Assembly (NCBI GenBank): GCA_027686065.1
Contig: JAQCTH010000082.1
Location: 1-14,992 of the forward strand
Direction: 5' to 3'
From: Clostridiaceae bacterium AF10-41
GTDB taxonomy: Bacteria; Bacillota; Clostridia; Clostridiales; Clostridiaceae
DNA length: 14,992 bases
The notes beneath the pieces were generated by a model. That model was not told where the DNA came from. It ran no database searches and was given only the letters and a program-made list of their open reading frames with translations. The translations under genes and the position numbers were made by a program. Shown piece after piece: positions 1-6,900 of this stretch (positions within the stretch are counted from its first letter, which is position 1; the number at the start of each line of letters is the position of its first letter).

Positions 1-39
1 ACTGTAGGTTCTGGAGTTGTTACTAGTATAATAGGATAA
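1..39 (+). CDS. tuf: Elongation factor Tu, C-terminal end (partial, first tuf copy)
   Basis: Frame 1 from the first base reads TVGSGVVTSIIG and then TAA at 37-39, which matches the conserved C-terminus of bacterial EF-Tu (…RTVGSGVVT.I). EF-Tu is the cytoplasmic GTPase that delivers aminoacyl-tRNA to the ribosome. Only 12 codons of the third beta-barrel domain are visible and the rest lies before the window. A second tuf begins at 14969, so two copies in the same direction bracket this block, an arrangement known in Clostridium. The identification rests on a short but very characteristic peptide and on the location. Confidence 0.88.
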   Translation, partial: TVGSGVVTSIIG

Positions 40-77
40 TATATAGTAATTAATATATATTATCAATATATATATAT

Positions 78-103
78 AGGACTGGGTTTCATTACCTAGT
101 CCT
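78..103 (+). terminator. Probable weak terminator after first tuf
   Basis: AGGACTGGG (78-86) pairs with CCTAGTCCT (95-103), giving nine pairs with one G·U around the loop TTTCATTA. Only a short T-run (TTT at 103-105) follows, so termination may be incomplete. It lies between the tuf stop and the rpmG promoter, where a terminator is expected. The stretch 38-76 before it is almost pure A/T and contains an 8-bp inverted repeat, AATATATA/TATATATT. Confidence 0.6.
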
Positions 104-120
104 TTACAAAGGCTTATATA

Positions 121-147
121 TTGACATAATACATGTTTTATGATAAT
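121..147 (+). promoter_or_regulatory. Promoter of the rpmG-secE-nusG-rplK-rplA unit
   Basis: A perfect -35 box TTGACA (121-126) is followed, after a short 15-base spacer, by GATAAT (142-147, 5 of 6 to TATAAT). Transcription would start near 154. The resulting leader of about 70 bases contains an A/T-only hairpin, TAATTAA (157-163)/TTAATTA (168-174) with loop CGAA. The short spacer makes the exact -10 assignment uncertain. Confidence 0.6.
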
Positions 148-225
148 GTGTTTAGGTAATTAACGAATTAATTAACATAAGTAATAAGGTTTTATATTAT
201 TTACGGTAAACTGGAGGTGCAGACT

Positions 226-375
226 GTGAGAGTAAAGATAACTTTAGCATGCACAGAGTGTAAGCAAAGAAATTACAATTCAATGAAAAATAAAAAAAAT
301 AACCCAGACAGATTAGAAATGCATAAATACTGCAAGTTCTGTAAAAAACATACACTTCATAAAGAAACTAAGTAA
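226..375 (+). CDS. rpmG: 50S ribosomal protein L33 (zinc-binding form)
   Basis: This 49-residue protein begins with GTG ([12 protein letters not shown]…) and ends HTLHKETK. L33 sits near the E site of the large ribosomal subunit. Four cysteines in two CxxC pairs (C9, C12, C36, C39) form the zinc ribbon of the 'C+' L33 type. Cysteine-free versions elsewhere replace this form under zinc limitation. The start is set by GGAGGTG at 213-219, six bases before the GTG, and no ATG gives the conserved N-terminus. It is the first gene of the unit, and secE follows 51 bases later, as in other Firmicutes. Length and sequence are typical of the family. Confidence 0.95.
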   Translation: MRVKITLACTECKQRNYNSMKNKKNNPDRLEMHKYCKFCKKHTLHKETK

Positions 376-426
376 TTAGCTGATATAGTAATGACATATA
401 CTCACAAAGATTAAGGATGTGAAGTA

Positions 427-660
427 ATGGCTGTTAAGGAAAATGTAAATTTAACTAAAAATTCACCTAACAGAGGTGGCATATTAAAGTTTTTTAGAGA
501 GGTTAAGGCGGAAGTTAAAAGAATAACTTGGCCTTCTAAAAATGACACTAAAAAAGCGTTAATTGCAGTTGGCGTAGTCGTACTAATATATATAATATTA
601 GTAGGCGGGTTAGATTATATTTTTCAAAACCTCTTTGAATTCATTTTAAAATTTAAGTAA
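427..660 (+). CDS. secE: Preprotein translocase subunit SecE
   Basis: A 77-aa membrane protein, the small essential subunit that clamps SecY in the SecYEG channel of the cytoplasmic membrane. The diagnostic segment FFREVKAEVKRITWPSK (about residues 22-38) is the amphipathic cytoplasmic helix with the conserved W-P. One hydrophobic transmembrane helix follows at about residues 44-66, then a short C-terminal tail. This is the single-TM form usual in Gram-positives; E. coli SecE has three. The ribosome binding site is AAGGATG around 413-419. It lies between rpmG and nusG, the nearly universal bacterial arrangement. Confidence 0.97.
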   Translation: MAVKENVNLTKNSPNRGGILKFFREVKAEVKRITWPSKNDTKKALIAVGVVVLIYIILVGGLDYIFQNLFEFILKFK

Positions 661-693
661 GGAGGTTTAGGTGTTAGTCGCCTATAAGAAAAT
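661..693 (+). promoter_or_regulatory. Unusual nusG translation-initiation region: distant Shine-Dalgarno with intervening hairpin
   Basis: The only strong Shine-Dalgarno before nusG is GGAGG at 661-665, directly after the secE stop and 28 bases from the nusG ATG at 694. Between them TAGGTG (668-673) pairs with CGCCTA (679-684) over a five-base loop, with one G·U. Folding this hairpin would shorten the effective gap to about 11 bases. Alternatively, GGAGG is correctly spaced (5 bases) for a GTG at 671 that opens an eight-codon reading frame (MLVAYKKI). Its TGA (695-697) overlaps the nusG ATG, which could couple translation. Confidence 0.5.
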
Positions 694-1215
694 ATGAGCG
701 AAAGAGCAAGATGGTATGTTGTACACACATACTCAGGCTACGAAAACAAGGTTAAAGCAAATCTTGAAAAAACCATTGAGAATAGAAATCTTCAAAACTT
801 ACTTCAAGACATCCAAGTGCCTATGGAAGAAGTTGTGGAAGAGAAAGATGGGAAACAAAAGATTTCTCTTAAGAAAAAGTTCCCTGGATATGTGTTAGTA
901 AAAATGCTAATGACAGATGAGTCATGGTATGTGGTTAGAAATACTAGGGGTGTAACAGGTTTTGTTGGCCCAGCTTCTAAACCAGTTCCACTTACTGATG
1001 AAGAGGTTGAATCTATGGGAGTTCAAGAAAGTCCTGTAGAAATTGATTTAGAAGTAGGGGAAAGCGTAAGAGTTATCTCTGGACCTTTAAGAGAGTTTAT
1101 AGCAATAATTCAAGAGATAAACTTAGAGAAACGCAAAATAAAAGCATTAATTGATATGTTTGGCAGAGAAACTCTAGCCGAATTAGAATTTACACAAGTT
1201 GAAAAATTAGTTTAA
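694..1215 (+). CDS. nusG: Transcription termination/antitermination factor NusG
   Basis: A 173-aa NusG of normal length. It binds the clamp of RNA polymerase to modulate pausing and elongation, and its C-terminal domain contacts partners such as S10 or Rho. The NGN domain covers about residues 5-110 (RWYVVHTYSGYENKVK…KFPGYVLVKM…WYVVRNTRGVTGFVG). The KOW domain covers about 120-173 (GESVRVISGPL… to FTQVEKLV). Within the KOW motif the family's glycine after 'PFxxFxG' is alanine (A137, in REFIAII). The ATG start gives the conserved SERARWYVVHTYSGYE N-terminus, although its Shine-Dalgarno is far away. It lies between secE and rplK as usual. Confidence 0.97.
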   Translation: MSERARWYVVHTYSGYENKVKANLEKTIENRNLQNLLQDIQVPMEEVVEEKDGKQKISLKKKFPGYVLVKMLMTDESWYVVRNTRGVTGFVGPASKPVPLTDEEVESMGVQESPVEIDLEVGESVRVISGPLREFIAIIQEINLEKRKIKALIDMFGRETLAELEFTQVEKLV

Positions 1216-1237
1216 TATAAGCTAATGTTTTAATAAA

Positions 1238-1265
1238 GTGGGAGGACTAAGGTCCGTATTACCAC
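1238..1265 (+). promoter_or_regulatory. L1-binding mRNA site upstream of rplK
   Basis: The outer stem is GTGG (1238-1241)/CCAC (1262-1265). The inner stem is GGAC (1244-1247)/GTCC (1252-1255) with loop TAAG. The asymmetric internal loop has GA on one side and GTATTA on the other. This resembles the L1 site of 23S rRNA (GGUGGGAGG…AAAUACCACC). Ribosomal protein L1 is known to repress the L11-L1 operon by binding such an rRNA mimic. The site ends about five bases before the rplK Shine-Dalgarno, AGGAGG (1271-1276), which fits translational repression. Confidence 0.75.
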
Positions 1266-1284
1266 AGTATAGGAGGAATAATAC

Positions 1285-1710
1285 ATGGCTAAGAAAGTAA
1301 CAGGAATGATTAAACTTCAACTTCCTGCAGGTAAGGCAACACCAGCACCACCAGTAGGACCAGCATTAGGTCAACACGGTGTTAACATTATGGGATTCTG
1401 TAAGGAGTTCAATGCAAAAACTGCTAATCAAGCTGGATTAATAATACCAGTTGTTATAACAGTTTACCAAGATAGATCTTTTAGTTTTATACTAAAAACT
1501 CCACCAGCAGCAGTTCTTATAAAGAAGGAATTAGGAATCGAAAGTGGTTCAGGAGTTCCGAACAGAACTAAGGTTGGAAAATTAACAAAAGAACAAGTAA
1601 GAAAGATTGCTGAATTAAAGATGCCTGACTTAAATGCGGCTACTATCGAAACTGCTATGAGCATGATCGAAGGTACTGCAAGAAGTATGGGAGTAACTAT
1701 TGAAGAGTAA
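1285..1710 (+). CDS. rplK: 50S ribosomal protein L11
   Basis: A 141-aa L11, the standard length. It binds the GTPase-associated region of 23S rRNA at the base of the L7/L12 stalk and takes part in factor binding and, in the family, in the stringent response. The N-terminal domain holds the proline-rich segment [24 protein letters not shown] (residues 19-42). P23 and P26 lie where thiostrepton-type antibiotics act. The C-terminal rRNA-binding domain (about 70-141) includes [11 protein letters not shown] and [12 protein letters not shown]. The start is fixed by AGGAGG eight bases upstream. It is directly followed by rplA. Confidence 0.98.
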   Translation: MAKKVTGMIKLQLPAGKATPAPPVGPALGQHGVNIMGFCKEFNAKTANQAGLIIPVVITVYQDRSFSFILKTPPAAVLIKKELGIESGSGVPNRTKVGKLTKEQVRKIAELKMPDLNAATIETAMSMIEGTARSMGVTIEE

Positions 1711-1721
1711 TTCGTAATAAA

Positions 1722-1748
1722 GTGGGAGGTAAAAACCGCTAATACCAC
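1722..1748 (+). promoter_or_regulatory. Second L1-binding mRNA site, upstream of rplA
   Basis: This repeats the rplK site: outer stem GTGG (1722-1725)/CCAC (1745-1748), inner stem GGT (1728-1730)/ACC (1735-1737) with loop AAAA, and internal loop GA opposite GCTAATA. The 3' side, AATACCAC, matches the 23S rRNA L1 site more closely than the rplK copy does. It begins 11 bases after the rplK stop, and the rplA Shine-Dalgarno AAGGAGG (1750-1756) follows one base after it, so bound L1 should block rplA initiation. Confidence 0.75.
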
Positions 1749-1762
1749 AAAGGAGGCAAATT

Positions 1763-2452
1763 ATGGGAAAGAATTATATTGAAAGTGCAAAATTAATCGA
1801 TAAGAGTGCGTTATACACTCCAGTAGAAGCTTTAGATTTAGCAATAAAAACTGCTAAAGCAAAATTTGATGAAACTATAGAGTTACATGTCAGATTAGGG
1901 GTTGACCCAAGACATGCAGATCAACAAGTAAGAGGAGCTGTTGTTCTTCCAAATGGAACAGGTAGAACTGTAAGAGTTTTAGTGTTCGCAAAGGGAGATA
2001 AGGCTAAAGAAGCTCAAGAAGCTGGAGCAGACTTTGTAGGAGCAGAAGAATTAGTTCAAAAAATTCAAAGTGAAAACTGGTTTGAATATGATGTAGTAGT
2101 AGCTACACCAGACATGATGGGTGTTGTTGGTAGAATTGGTAGAGTTTTAGGACCTAAAGGATTAATGCCAAACCCAAAATCAGGAACAGTTACATTTGAT
2201 GTTGCTAAGGCAATTGCTGAAATAAAAGCTGGTAAAGTTGAATATAGAGTGGATAAAACTGCTATAGTTCACTGCCCAATTGGAAAGAAGTCATTTGGAG
2301 TAGAAAAACTACAAGAAAACTTCCATGCTTTAATGGATGCTTTAGTAAAAGCTAAACCAGCAGCTGCTAAGGGACAATATGTTAAATCAGTATCTGTTTC
2401 AAGCACTATGGGTCCTGGAGCAAAGGTTAACCCAACAAAAGTTCTAGATTAG
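1763..2452 (+). CDS. rplA: 50S ribosomal protein L1
   Basis: A 229-aa L1, full length. L1 forms the mobile L1 stalk near the E site and helps release deacylated tRNA. It is also the translational repressor of the rplK-rplA mRNA in bacteria. The signature [13 protein letters not shown] lies at residues 130-142 in domain II, preceded by [10 protein letters not shown]. Domain I is split around it and closes with the [16 protein letters not shown] strand near the C-terminus. AAGGAGG lies six bases before the ATG. Two candidate binding sites for its own product sit before rplK and rplA. Confidence 0.98.
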   Translation: MGKNYIESAKLIDKSALYTPVEALDLAIKTAKAKFDETIELHVRLGVDPRHADQQVRGAVVLPNGTGRTVRVLVFAKGDKAKEAQEAGADFVGAEELVQKIQSENWFEYDVVVATPDMMGVVGRIGRVLGPKGLMPNPKSGTVTFDVAKAIAEIKAGKVEYRVDKTAIVHCPIGKKSFGVEKLQENFHALMDALVKAKPAAAKGQYVKSVSVSSTMGPGAKVNPTKVLD

Positions 2453-2454
2453 TA

Positions 2455-2483
2455 TTGACATATAAGAGAGCATGTAATATAAT
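2455..2483 (+). promoter_or_regulatory. Perfect-consensus sigma-A promoter for rplJL
   Basis: TTGACA (2455-2460), a 17-base spacer and TATAAT (2478-2483) match the vegetative consensus at all 12 positions. The -35 box starts only three bases after the rplA stop. Transcription would begin near 2490, just before the L10 leader, giving rplJ-rplL their own high-level supply. This fits the need for several L7/L12 copies per ribosome. Confidence 0.92.
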
Positions 2484-2509
2484 GTTACATGTTGTTAAAG
2501 AAAATACTG

Positions 2510-2615
2510 ATTCCAAAGACAGTAGGTGCCGAAAGGTTTAAAATAATTGCCTACCGAGGAACACCAAGGTAAGTAATTATTTGGTCTTCCTATGTCTATG
2601 GGAAGGCCTTTCTTA
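2510..2615 (+). ncRNA. Ribosomal protein L10 leader (attenuator)
   Basis: This cis-acting leader lies between the rplJ promoter and rplJ and has the arrangement of the Firmicute L10 leader. GTAGG (2522-2526) can pair with CCTAC (2550-2554). Alternatively ATAATTGC-CTACC (about 2543-2555) pairs with GGTA-AGTAATTAT (about 2569-2580), enclosing the GAGGAACACC segment expected to bind L10. CCAAA (2513-2517) can pair with TTTGG (2580-2584), which occupies the base of the terminator stem. Excess L10(L12) complex should favour termination. The family assignment is by pattern and location only. Confidence 0.82.
2583..2614 (+). terminator. Intrinsic terminator of the L10 leader
   Basis: GGTCTTCC (2583-2590) pairs with GGAAGGCC (2601-2608), eight pairs with one G·U, followed by TTTCTT. 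It lies about 50 bases before the rplJ start, downstream of a promoter and alternative pairings. It therefore acts as a conditional attenuator rather than an operon end. Confidence 0.82.
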
Positions 2616-2660
2616 ATATAAATTTGCAGTTAAAAACTGTGAGGAGGTGGACACACAGTA

Positions 2661-3164
2661 ATGAACAAGAATAGACAAATTAAAGAAGCTAAAGTTGCTG
2701 AAATTAAAGAAAAGTTAGAAAAAGCTCAATCTATTGTTTTAGCCGATTATCAAGGTTTAACAGTTGAAGAGGATACAGCTTTAAGAAAAACTTTAAGAGA
2801 AGCTGGTGTTGAATATAAGGTTTATAAAAACAACCTTGTAGCATTAGCTGCTAAAGATTTAGGAGTGGAAGGTCTTGATGCATATTTAGAAGGACCAGTT
2901 TCTATAGCATTTGGATATGAAGATGCTACTGCTCCAGCAAGAGTGTTACACACATTTGCTAAAGATCATAAGAAATTAGAGTTAAAAGCTGGTATGGTAG
3001 AAGGAGCTTTATATAATAAAGCTGAAATAGAACAAATCGCTACAATACCATCAAAAGAAGTTCTTATCGCAAAACTTCTTGGAAGCTTCAAGGCTCCATT
3101 ATCAAATGTTGCATACTTATTAAATGCAATTAAAGAAAAAAAAGAATCAGAATCAGCTGAATAA
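2661..3164 (+). CDS. rplJ: 50S ribosomal protein L10
   Basis: A 167-aa L10, which anchors L7/L12 dimers to 23S rRNA and forms the stalk base that recruits translation GTPases. The N-terminal rRNA-binding domain shows the family pattern [26 protein letters not shown]…[19 protein letters not shown] (about residues 12-62). The C-terminal helix after about residue 130 ([34 protein letters not shown]) is where L7/L12 dimers attach. The Shine-Dalgarno AGGAGGTG (2642-2649) is slightly far, 11 bases, from the ATG. It is controlled by the L10 leader and followed by rplL after 31 bases. Confidence 0.98.
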   Translation: MNKNRQIKEAKVAEIKEKLEKAQSIVLADYQGLTVEEDTALRKTLREAGVEYKVYKNNLVALAAKDLGVEGLDAYLEGPVSIAFGYEDATAPARVLHTFAKDHKKLELKAGMVEGALYNKAEIEQIATIPSKEVLIAKLLGSFKAPLSNVAYLLNAIKEKKESESAE

Positions 3165-3195
3165 TAACTGATAAAAATTTGGAGGTGCAATTAAA

Positions 3196-3561
3196 ATGAC
3201 AAGAGAAGATATAATTCAAGCTATAAAAGAAATGACTGTTTTAGAATTAAACGAGCTAGTTAAAGCTTGTGAAGAAGAATTTGGTGTAAGTGCGGCTGCT
3301 CCAGTAGCAGTAGCAGGAGCTGTTGCAGGTGCTGCAGCTGCAGAAGAAAAGACTGAGTTTGATGTAGTTTTAGCTAGTGCTGGATCACAAAAAATCAAAG
3401 TTATTAAAGTAGTTAGAGAAATAACTGGATTAGGATTAAAAGAAGCTAAGGAAATAGTTGATGGAGCTCCTAAGACATTAAAAGAAGGCGTATCAAAAGA
3501 AGAAGCTGAAGATATGAAAGCTAAATTAGCTGAAGTTGGAGCTGAAGTAGAAGTTAAGTAA
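3196..3561 (+). CDS. rplL: 50S ribosomal protein L7/L12
   Basis: A 121-aa acidic stalk protein, present in several copies per ribosome, that binds and stimulates EF-Tu, EF-G and other translation GTPases. The N-terminal dimerisation helices (about 1-30, ending [16 protein letters not shown]) are followed by a flexible Ala/Val/Gly hinge (about residues 33-51). The globular C-terminal domain starts TEFDVVL (about residue 53) and contains [28 protein letters not shown], the factor-binding face. GGAGGTG lies at 3181-3187, eight bases before the ATG. A strong hairpin follows the stop codon. Confidence 0.98.
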   Translation: MTREDIIQAIKEMTVLELNELVKACEEEFGVSAAAPVAVAGAVAGAAAAEEKTEFDVVLASAGSQKIKVIKVVREITGLGLKEAKEIVDGAPKTLKEGVSKEEAEDMKAKLAEVGAEVEVK

Positions 3562-3571
3562 TTAACTTTTA

Positions 3572-3607
3572 AATTAAAAAGGTGCTGTTAAAGGCGCCTT
3601 TTTAATT
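3572..3607 (+). terminator. Intrinsic terminator after rplL
   Basis: AATTAAAAAGGTGC (3572-3585) pairs with GCGCCTTTTTAATT (3594-3607), 14 pairs with one G·U and loop TGTTAAAG. The 3' arm supplies a five-T run straight after the GC core. It begins 10 bases after the rplL stop. Leakage or full termination cannot be judged, but a separate rpoB promoter downstream suggests substantial termination here. Confidence 0.88.
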
Positions 3608-3616
3608 GCCTAAATG

Positions 3617-3660
3617 AAACTATATAAAATATCAAAGTCCTGGGATACTTTATATAGTTT
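3617..3660 (+). repeat. 12-bp perfect inverted repeat in rplL-rpoB gap
   Basis: AAACTATATAAA (3617-3628) is exactly complementary to TTTATATAGTTT (3649-3660), enclosing 20 bases. Part of the enclosed sequence, AAAGT (3634-3638)/ACTTT (3647-3651), can pair in a competing fold. The stem is almost all A/T and has no clean T-run after it, so it may be a second terminator-like element, an mRNA 3' end stabiliser, or neither. Confidence 0.65.
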
Positions 3661-3700
3661 TATATAAAAAATACTTGAAAAATGATATATATATAGATTA

Positions 3701-3752
3701 ACATAAGTTATGTAATAAAATAATTGACATTAAAAGAATATTATGATAGTAT
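3701..3752 (+). promoter_or_regulatory. rpoBC promoter with upstream palindrome
   Basis: TTGACA (3724-3729), a 17-base spacer and TAGTAT (3747-3752, 4 of 6) preceded by TGA (3744-3746) form an extended -10 promoter. The predicted start is near 3759, leaving a leader of about 155 bases. Ten bases before the -35 box is the hyphenated palindrome ACATAA-G-TTATGT (3701-3713), a possible operator. Upstream sequence is A/T-tract rich, as in UP elements. Confidence 0.72.
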
Positions 3753-3759
3753 CATTAAA

Positions 3760-3915
3760 TGTACTATTCAATATGGGTAGGTATATACTCATATGAAAAA
3801 AATGTATAATCGAACAAAAGATGGTTATACTAATAAGTGATGCTGTCCGAAAGCATAAGTCCTTAGGGAAAGTGTGCTTTTGGTTATTTTAGTTTTATAC
3901 AAGGGGTGAAAATTC
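3760..3915 (+). promoter_or_regulatory. Structured 5' leader of rpoB
   Basis: No gene is visible here. Successive hairpins can be drawn: ATATGGGT (3771-3778)/ACTCATAT (3787-3794, one G·U), GTATAA (3804-3809)/TTATAC (3825-3830), and ATGCT (3840-3844)/AGCAT (3852-3856). The last shares bases with an attenuator-like hairpin at 3847-3883. The rpoB Shine-Dalgarno AAGGGGTG (3901-3908) follows. I do not recognise a known riboswitch or protein-binding leader family. Confidence 0.5.
3847..3890 (+). terminator. Attenuator-like hairpin 26 bases before rpoB
   Basis: CCGAAAGCATA (3847-3857) pairs with TGTGCTTTTGG (3873-3883), 11 pairs with two G·U, with CC/GG able to pair in the apical loop. TTATTTT and then a further TTTT follow. 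The hairpin lies inside the leader after the predicted promoter. The alternative hairpin ATGCT/AGCAT uses part of its 5' arm, so the two folds exclude each other. The structure is clear on paper, but its function is inferred. Confidence 0.55.
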
Positions 3916-6900
3916 ATGGTACATCCTGTCCAAGTCGGAAAAAGAACTAGAATGAGTTTTGGTAAAGTTAAAGATGTAACTGAAATGCCAAATCTTATTG
4001 AGGTACAATTAGATTCATATCAATGGTTTTTAGATGAAGGTCTTCATGAAGTTTTTGAAGACATTAATCCGATCACAAACTTTACTGGAAATCTTGTTCT
4101 TGAGTTTGTTGATTACAAGCTTGATATGGATAATATTAAGTATTCAGTGGAGGAGTGTAAAGAGAGAGATTCAACTTATGCTGCACCACTAAAAGTTTCT
4201 GTAAGATTACAAAATAATGAAACTGGAGAAATTAAAGAACAAGAAGTATTTATGGGTGACTTCCCGTTAATGACTGAACAAGGTACTTTCATCATAAATG
4301 GTGCTGAAAGAGTTATTGTAAGTCAATTAGTAAGATCACCAGGTGTTTATTACAATTTTAATGTTGATAAAACTGGTAAAAAGTTATATTCATCAACAGT
4401 TATTCCAAATAGGGGAGCATGGTTAGAGTATGAGACTGACTCTAATGATATTATCTATGTAAGAATAGATAAAACAAGAAAACTTCCAATATCAATTCTA
4501 GCAAGAGCTATGGGATTTGGAAGCGATCAAGAGCTTTTAGACTATTTTGGAGAAGACGAAAGATTTAAAGCTACAATAGAAAAAGATAATACTAAAACTA
4601 AAGAAGAAGCTTTGTTAGAGATATATAAAAGATTAAGACCAGGTGAACCACCAACGGTTGATAGTGCTATATCTCTTATAGATTCACTATTTTTTGATGC
4701 TAAAAGATATGATTTATCAAGAGTTGGTAGATATAAGTTTAACAAAAAGTTAGCATTAAATTTAAGATTAGTTAATCAAATAGCTGCTACTGACATAGTT
4801 AATCCTCAAACAGGGGAAATTATGATAGAGCAAGGCAAAAAGATTAGTAGATCGCTAGCAGAAGAAATTCAAAATGTTGGTATTAACTCAGTTGATATAT
4901 TAGTTGAGGATAGAGTGGTTAGAGTAATTGGTAACCATTTTGTTGACATTAAAAAATTTATATCATTTGATATAGAAGATTTAAATATCAGAGAATTTGT
5001 TCACTATCCAATACTAAAAGAGATATTAGATAATTATGATGATGAAGAGACTATAAAAGAAGAAATTAAGAAAAACTTAAATAGACTTATTCCTAAACAT
5101 ATAATAAAAGATGATATATTTGCAACAATAAGCTATGAATTAGGTTTACCATATGCTATAGGTTATGTTGATGATATAGATCATTTAGGAAATAGAAGAT
5201 TAAGGTCTGTAGGTGAATTGCTACAAAATCAATTTAGAATTGGTTTATCAAGAATGGAAAGAGTAGTTAAAGAAAGAATGACTATTCAAGATCAAGAAGC
5301 TATAACACCTCAAATGTTAATTAACATAAGACCTGTTGCAGCTGCAATTAAAGAATTCTTTGGTAGTTCTCAATTGTCACAATTCATGGATCAAACAAAT
5401 CCTTTATCAGAATTAACTCATAAGAGAAGATTATCTGCTTTAGGACCAGGAGGTCTTTCAAGAGAAAGAGCTGGTTTTGAAGTTAGAGACGTTCACCATT
5501 CACACTATGGTAGAATGTGTCCTATAGAAACTCCAGAAGGACCAAATATAGGACTTATAAACTCATTAGCCACATATGCTAAGGTTAATGAATATGGATT
5601 TATAGAAACTCCATATAGAGTTGTTGATAAAGAAAACGGCATAGTAACAGATGAAATTAGATATTTTACAGCAGATGAAGAAGACCAATATCTAGTAGCA
5701 CAAGCAAAAGAACCTATCGGAGAAGATAAATGGTTTGTTGATAGTAGGGTAACTGTTAGAATTTTAAATGAAATTCTAGTTGTGAATGCAGAAGAAGTTG
5801 ATTTAATTGACGTATCACCAAGACAAATAGTATCAGTAGCAACAGCTATGATACCTTTCCTTGAAAATGATGATGCTTCAAGAGCACTTATGGGATCAAA
5901 CATGCAACGTCAAGCTGTTCCATTATTAAAACCTCAAGCTCCAGTAGTAGGTACTGGAATAGAATTTAAAGCAGCTGTAGACTCTGGAGTTCTTCCAAAG
6001 GCTAGAAATGCTGGTAAGGTAGTTTACGTAAGTTCTAGTGAAATAAGAATTAAGAGAGATGTAGATGGTGGAGTAGATACTTATAAACTTCTTAAGTTTA
6101 AAAGAAGTAACCAAGGTACATGTATAAACCAAAGACCTTTAGTAGATAAAGGTGAAATAGTGTTTAAAAATCAAGTTTTAGCTGATGGACCATCAACTGA
6201 TCTAGGAGAAATAGCATTAGGTAAAAACATTAGAATGGGATTCATAACTTGGGAAGGTTATAACTATGAAGATGCTATGCTTATTTCAGAAGAATTAGTT
6301 AGAGAAGATGTCTTTACTTCAATCCATATAGAAGAATATGAATGTGAAGCGAGAGATACAAAATTAGGACCAGAAGAAATAACTAGAGATATTCCTAATG
6401 TAAGCGAAGATGCATTAAAAGATATAGATGATAGAGGAATTATAAGAATCGGTGCTGAAGTTAGATCAGGAGATATCCTTGTTGGAAAAGTAACGCCAAA
6501 GGGAGAAACTGAATTAACTGCAGAAGAAAGATTATTAAGAGCTATATTTGGAGAAAAGGCTAGAGAAGTAAGAGATACTTCATTAAGAGTTCCTCATGGA
6601 GAGGCTGGAATTATAGTCGATGTTAAAGTATTTACTAGAGAAAACGGAGATGAATTAAATCCAGGAGTAAATGAACTAGTTAGATGTTATATAGCTCAAA
6701 AGAGAAAAATATCTGTTGGAGATAAGATGGCAGGACGTCACGGTAATAAAGGGGTTATCTCAAGAGTGTTACCAGAAGAAGATATGCCATTCTTACCAGA
6801 TGGTAGACCGCTACAAATATGTTTAAATCCATTAGGGGTTCCATCACGTATGAATATAGGTCAGGTATTAGAAGTTCACTTAGGATGGGCAGCAAGTCAA

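Noticed and set aside
38..76. TA-rich alternating repeats after the first tuf
   Set aside because: Short low-complexity A/T tract with weak pairing, typical of intergenic DNA in a low-GC genome. No unit structure of a repeat family or origin.
376..426. Possible tRNA between rpmG and secE
   Set aside because: Some Firmicutes carry a tRNA here, but only 51 bases separate the genes and no cloverleaf can be drawn.
716..898. 60-codon + strand frame inside nusG
   Set aside because: It overlaps a clearly conserved NusG in another frame, has no Shine-Dalgarno and resembles no protein family.
1464..1748. Hydrophobic 94-codon minus-strand frame opposite rplK
   Set aside because: It looks like a small membrane protein, but the hydrophobicity comes from reverse-complemented Lys/Asn/Glu codons. 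It is fully antisense to rplK and crosses the L1-binding site.
5356..5446. Possible rifampicin-resistance changes in rpoB, and streptomycin-resistance changes in rpsL (K43, K88, P91)
   Set aside because: All main positions carry the wild-type residues in both genes.
5505..5903. 132-codon minus-strand frame inside rpoB
   Set aside because: It is antisense to the most conserved part of rpoB, its composition reflects the complement of rpoB codons, and no ribosome binding site was seen.
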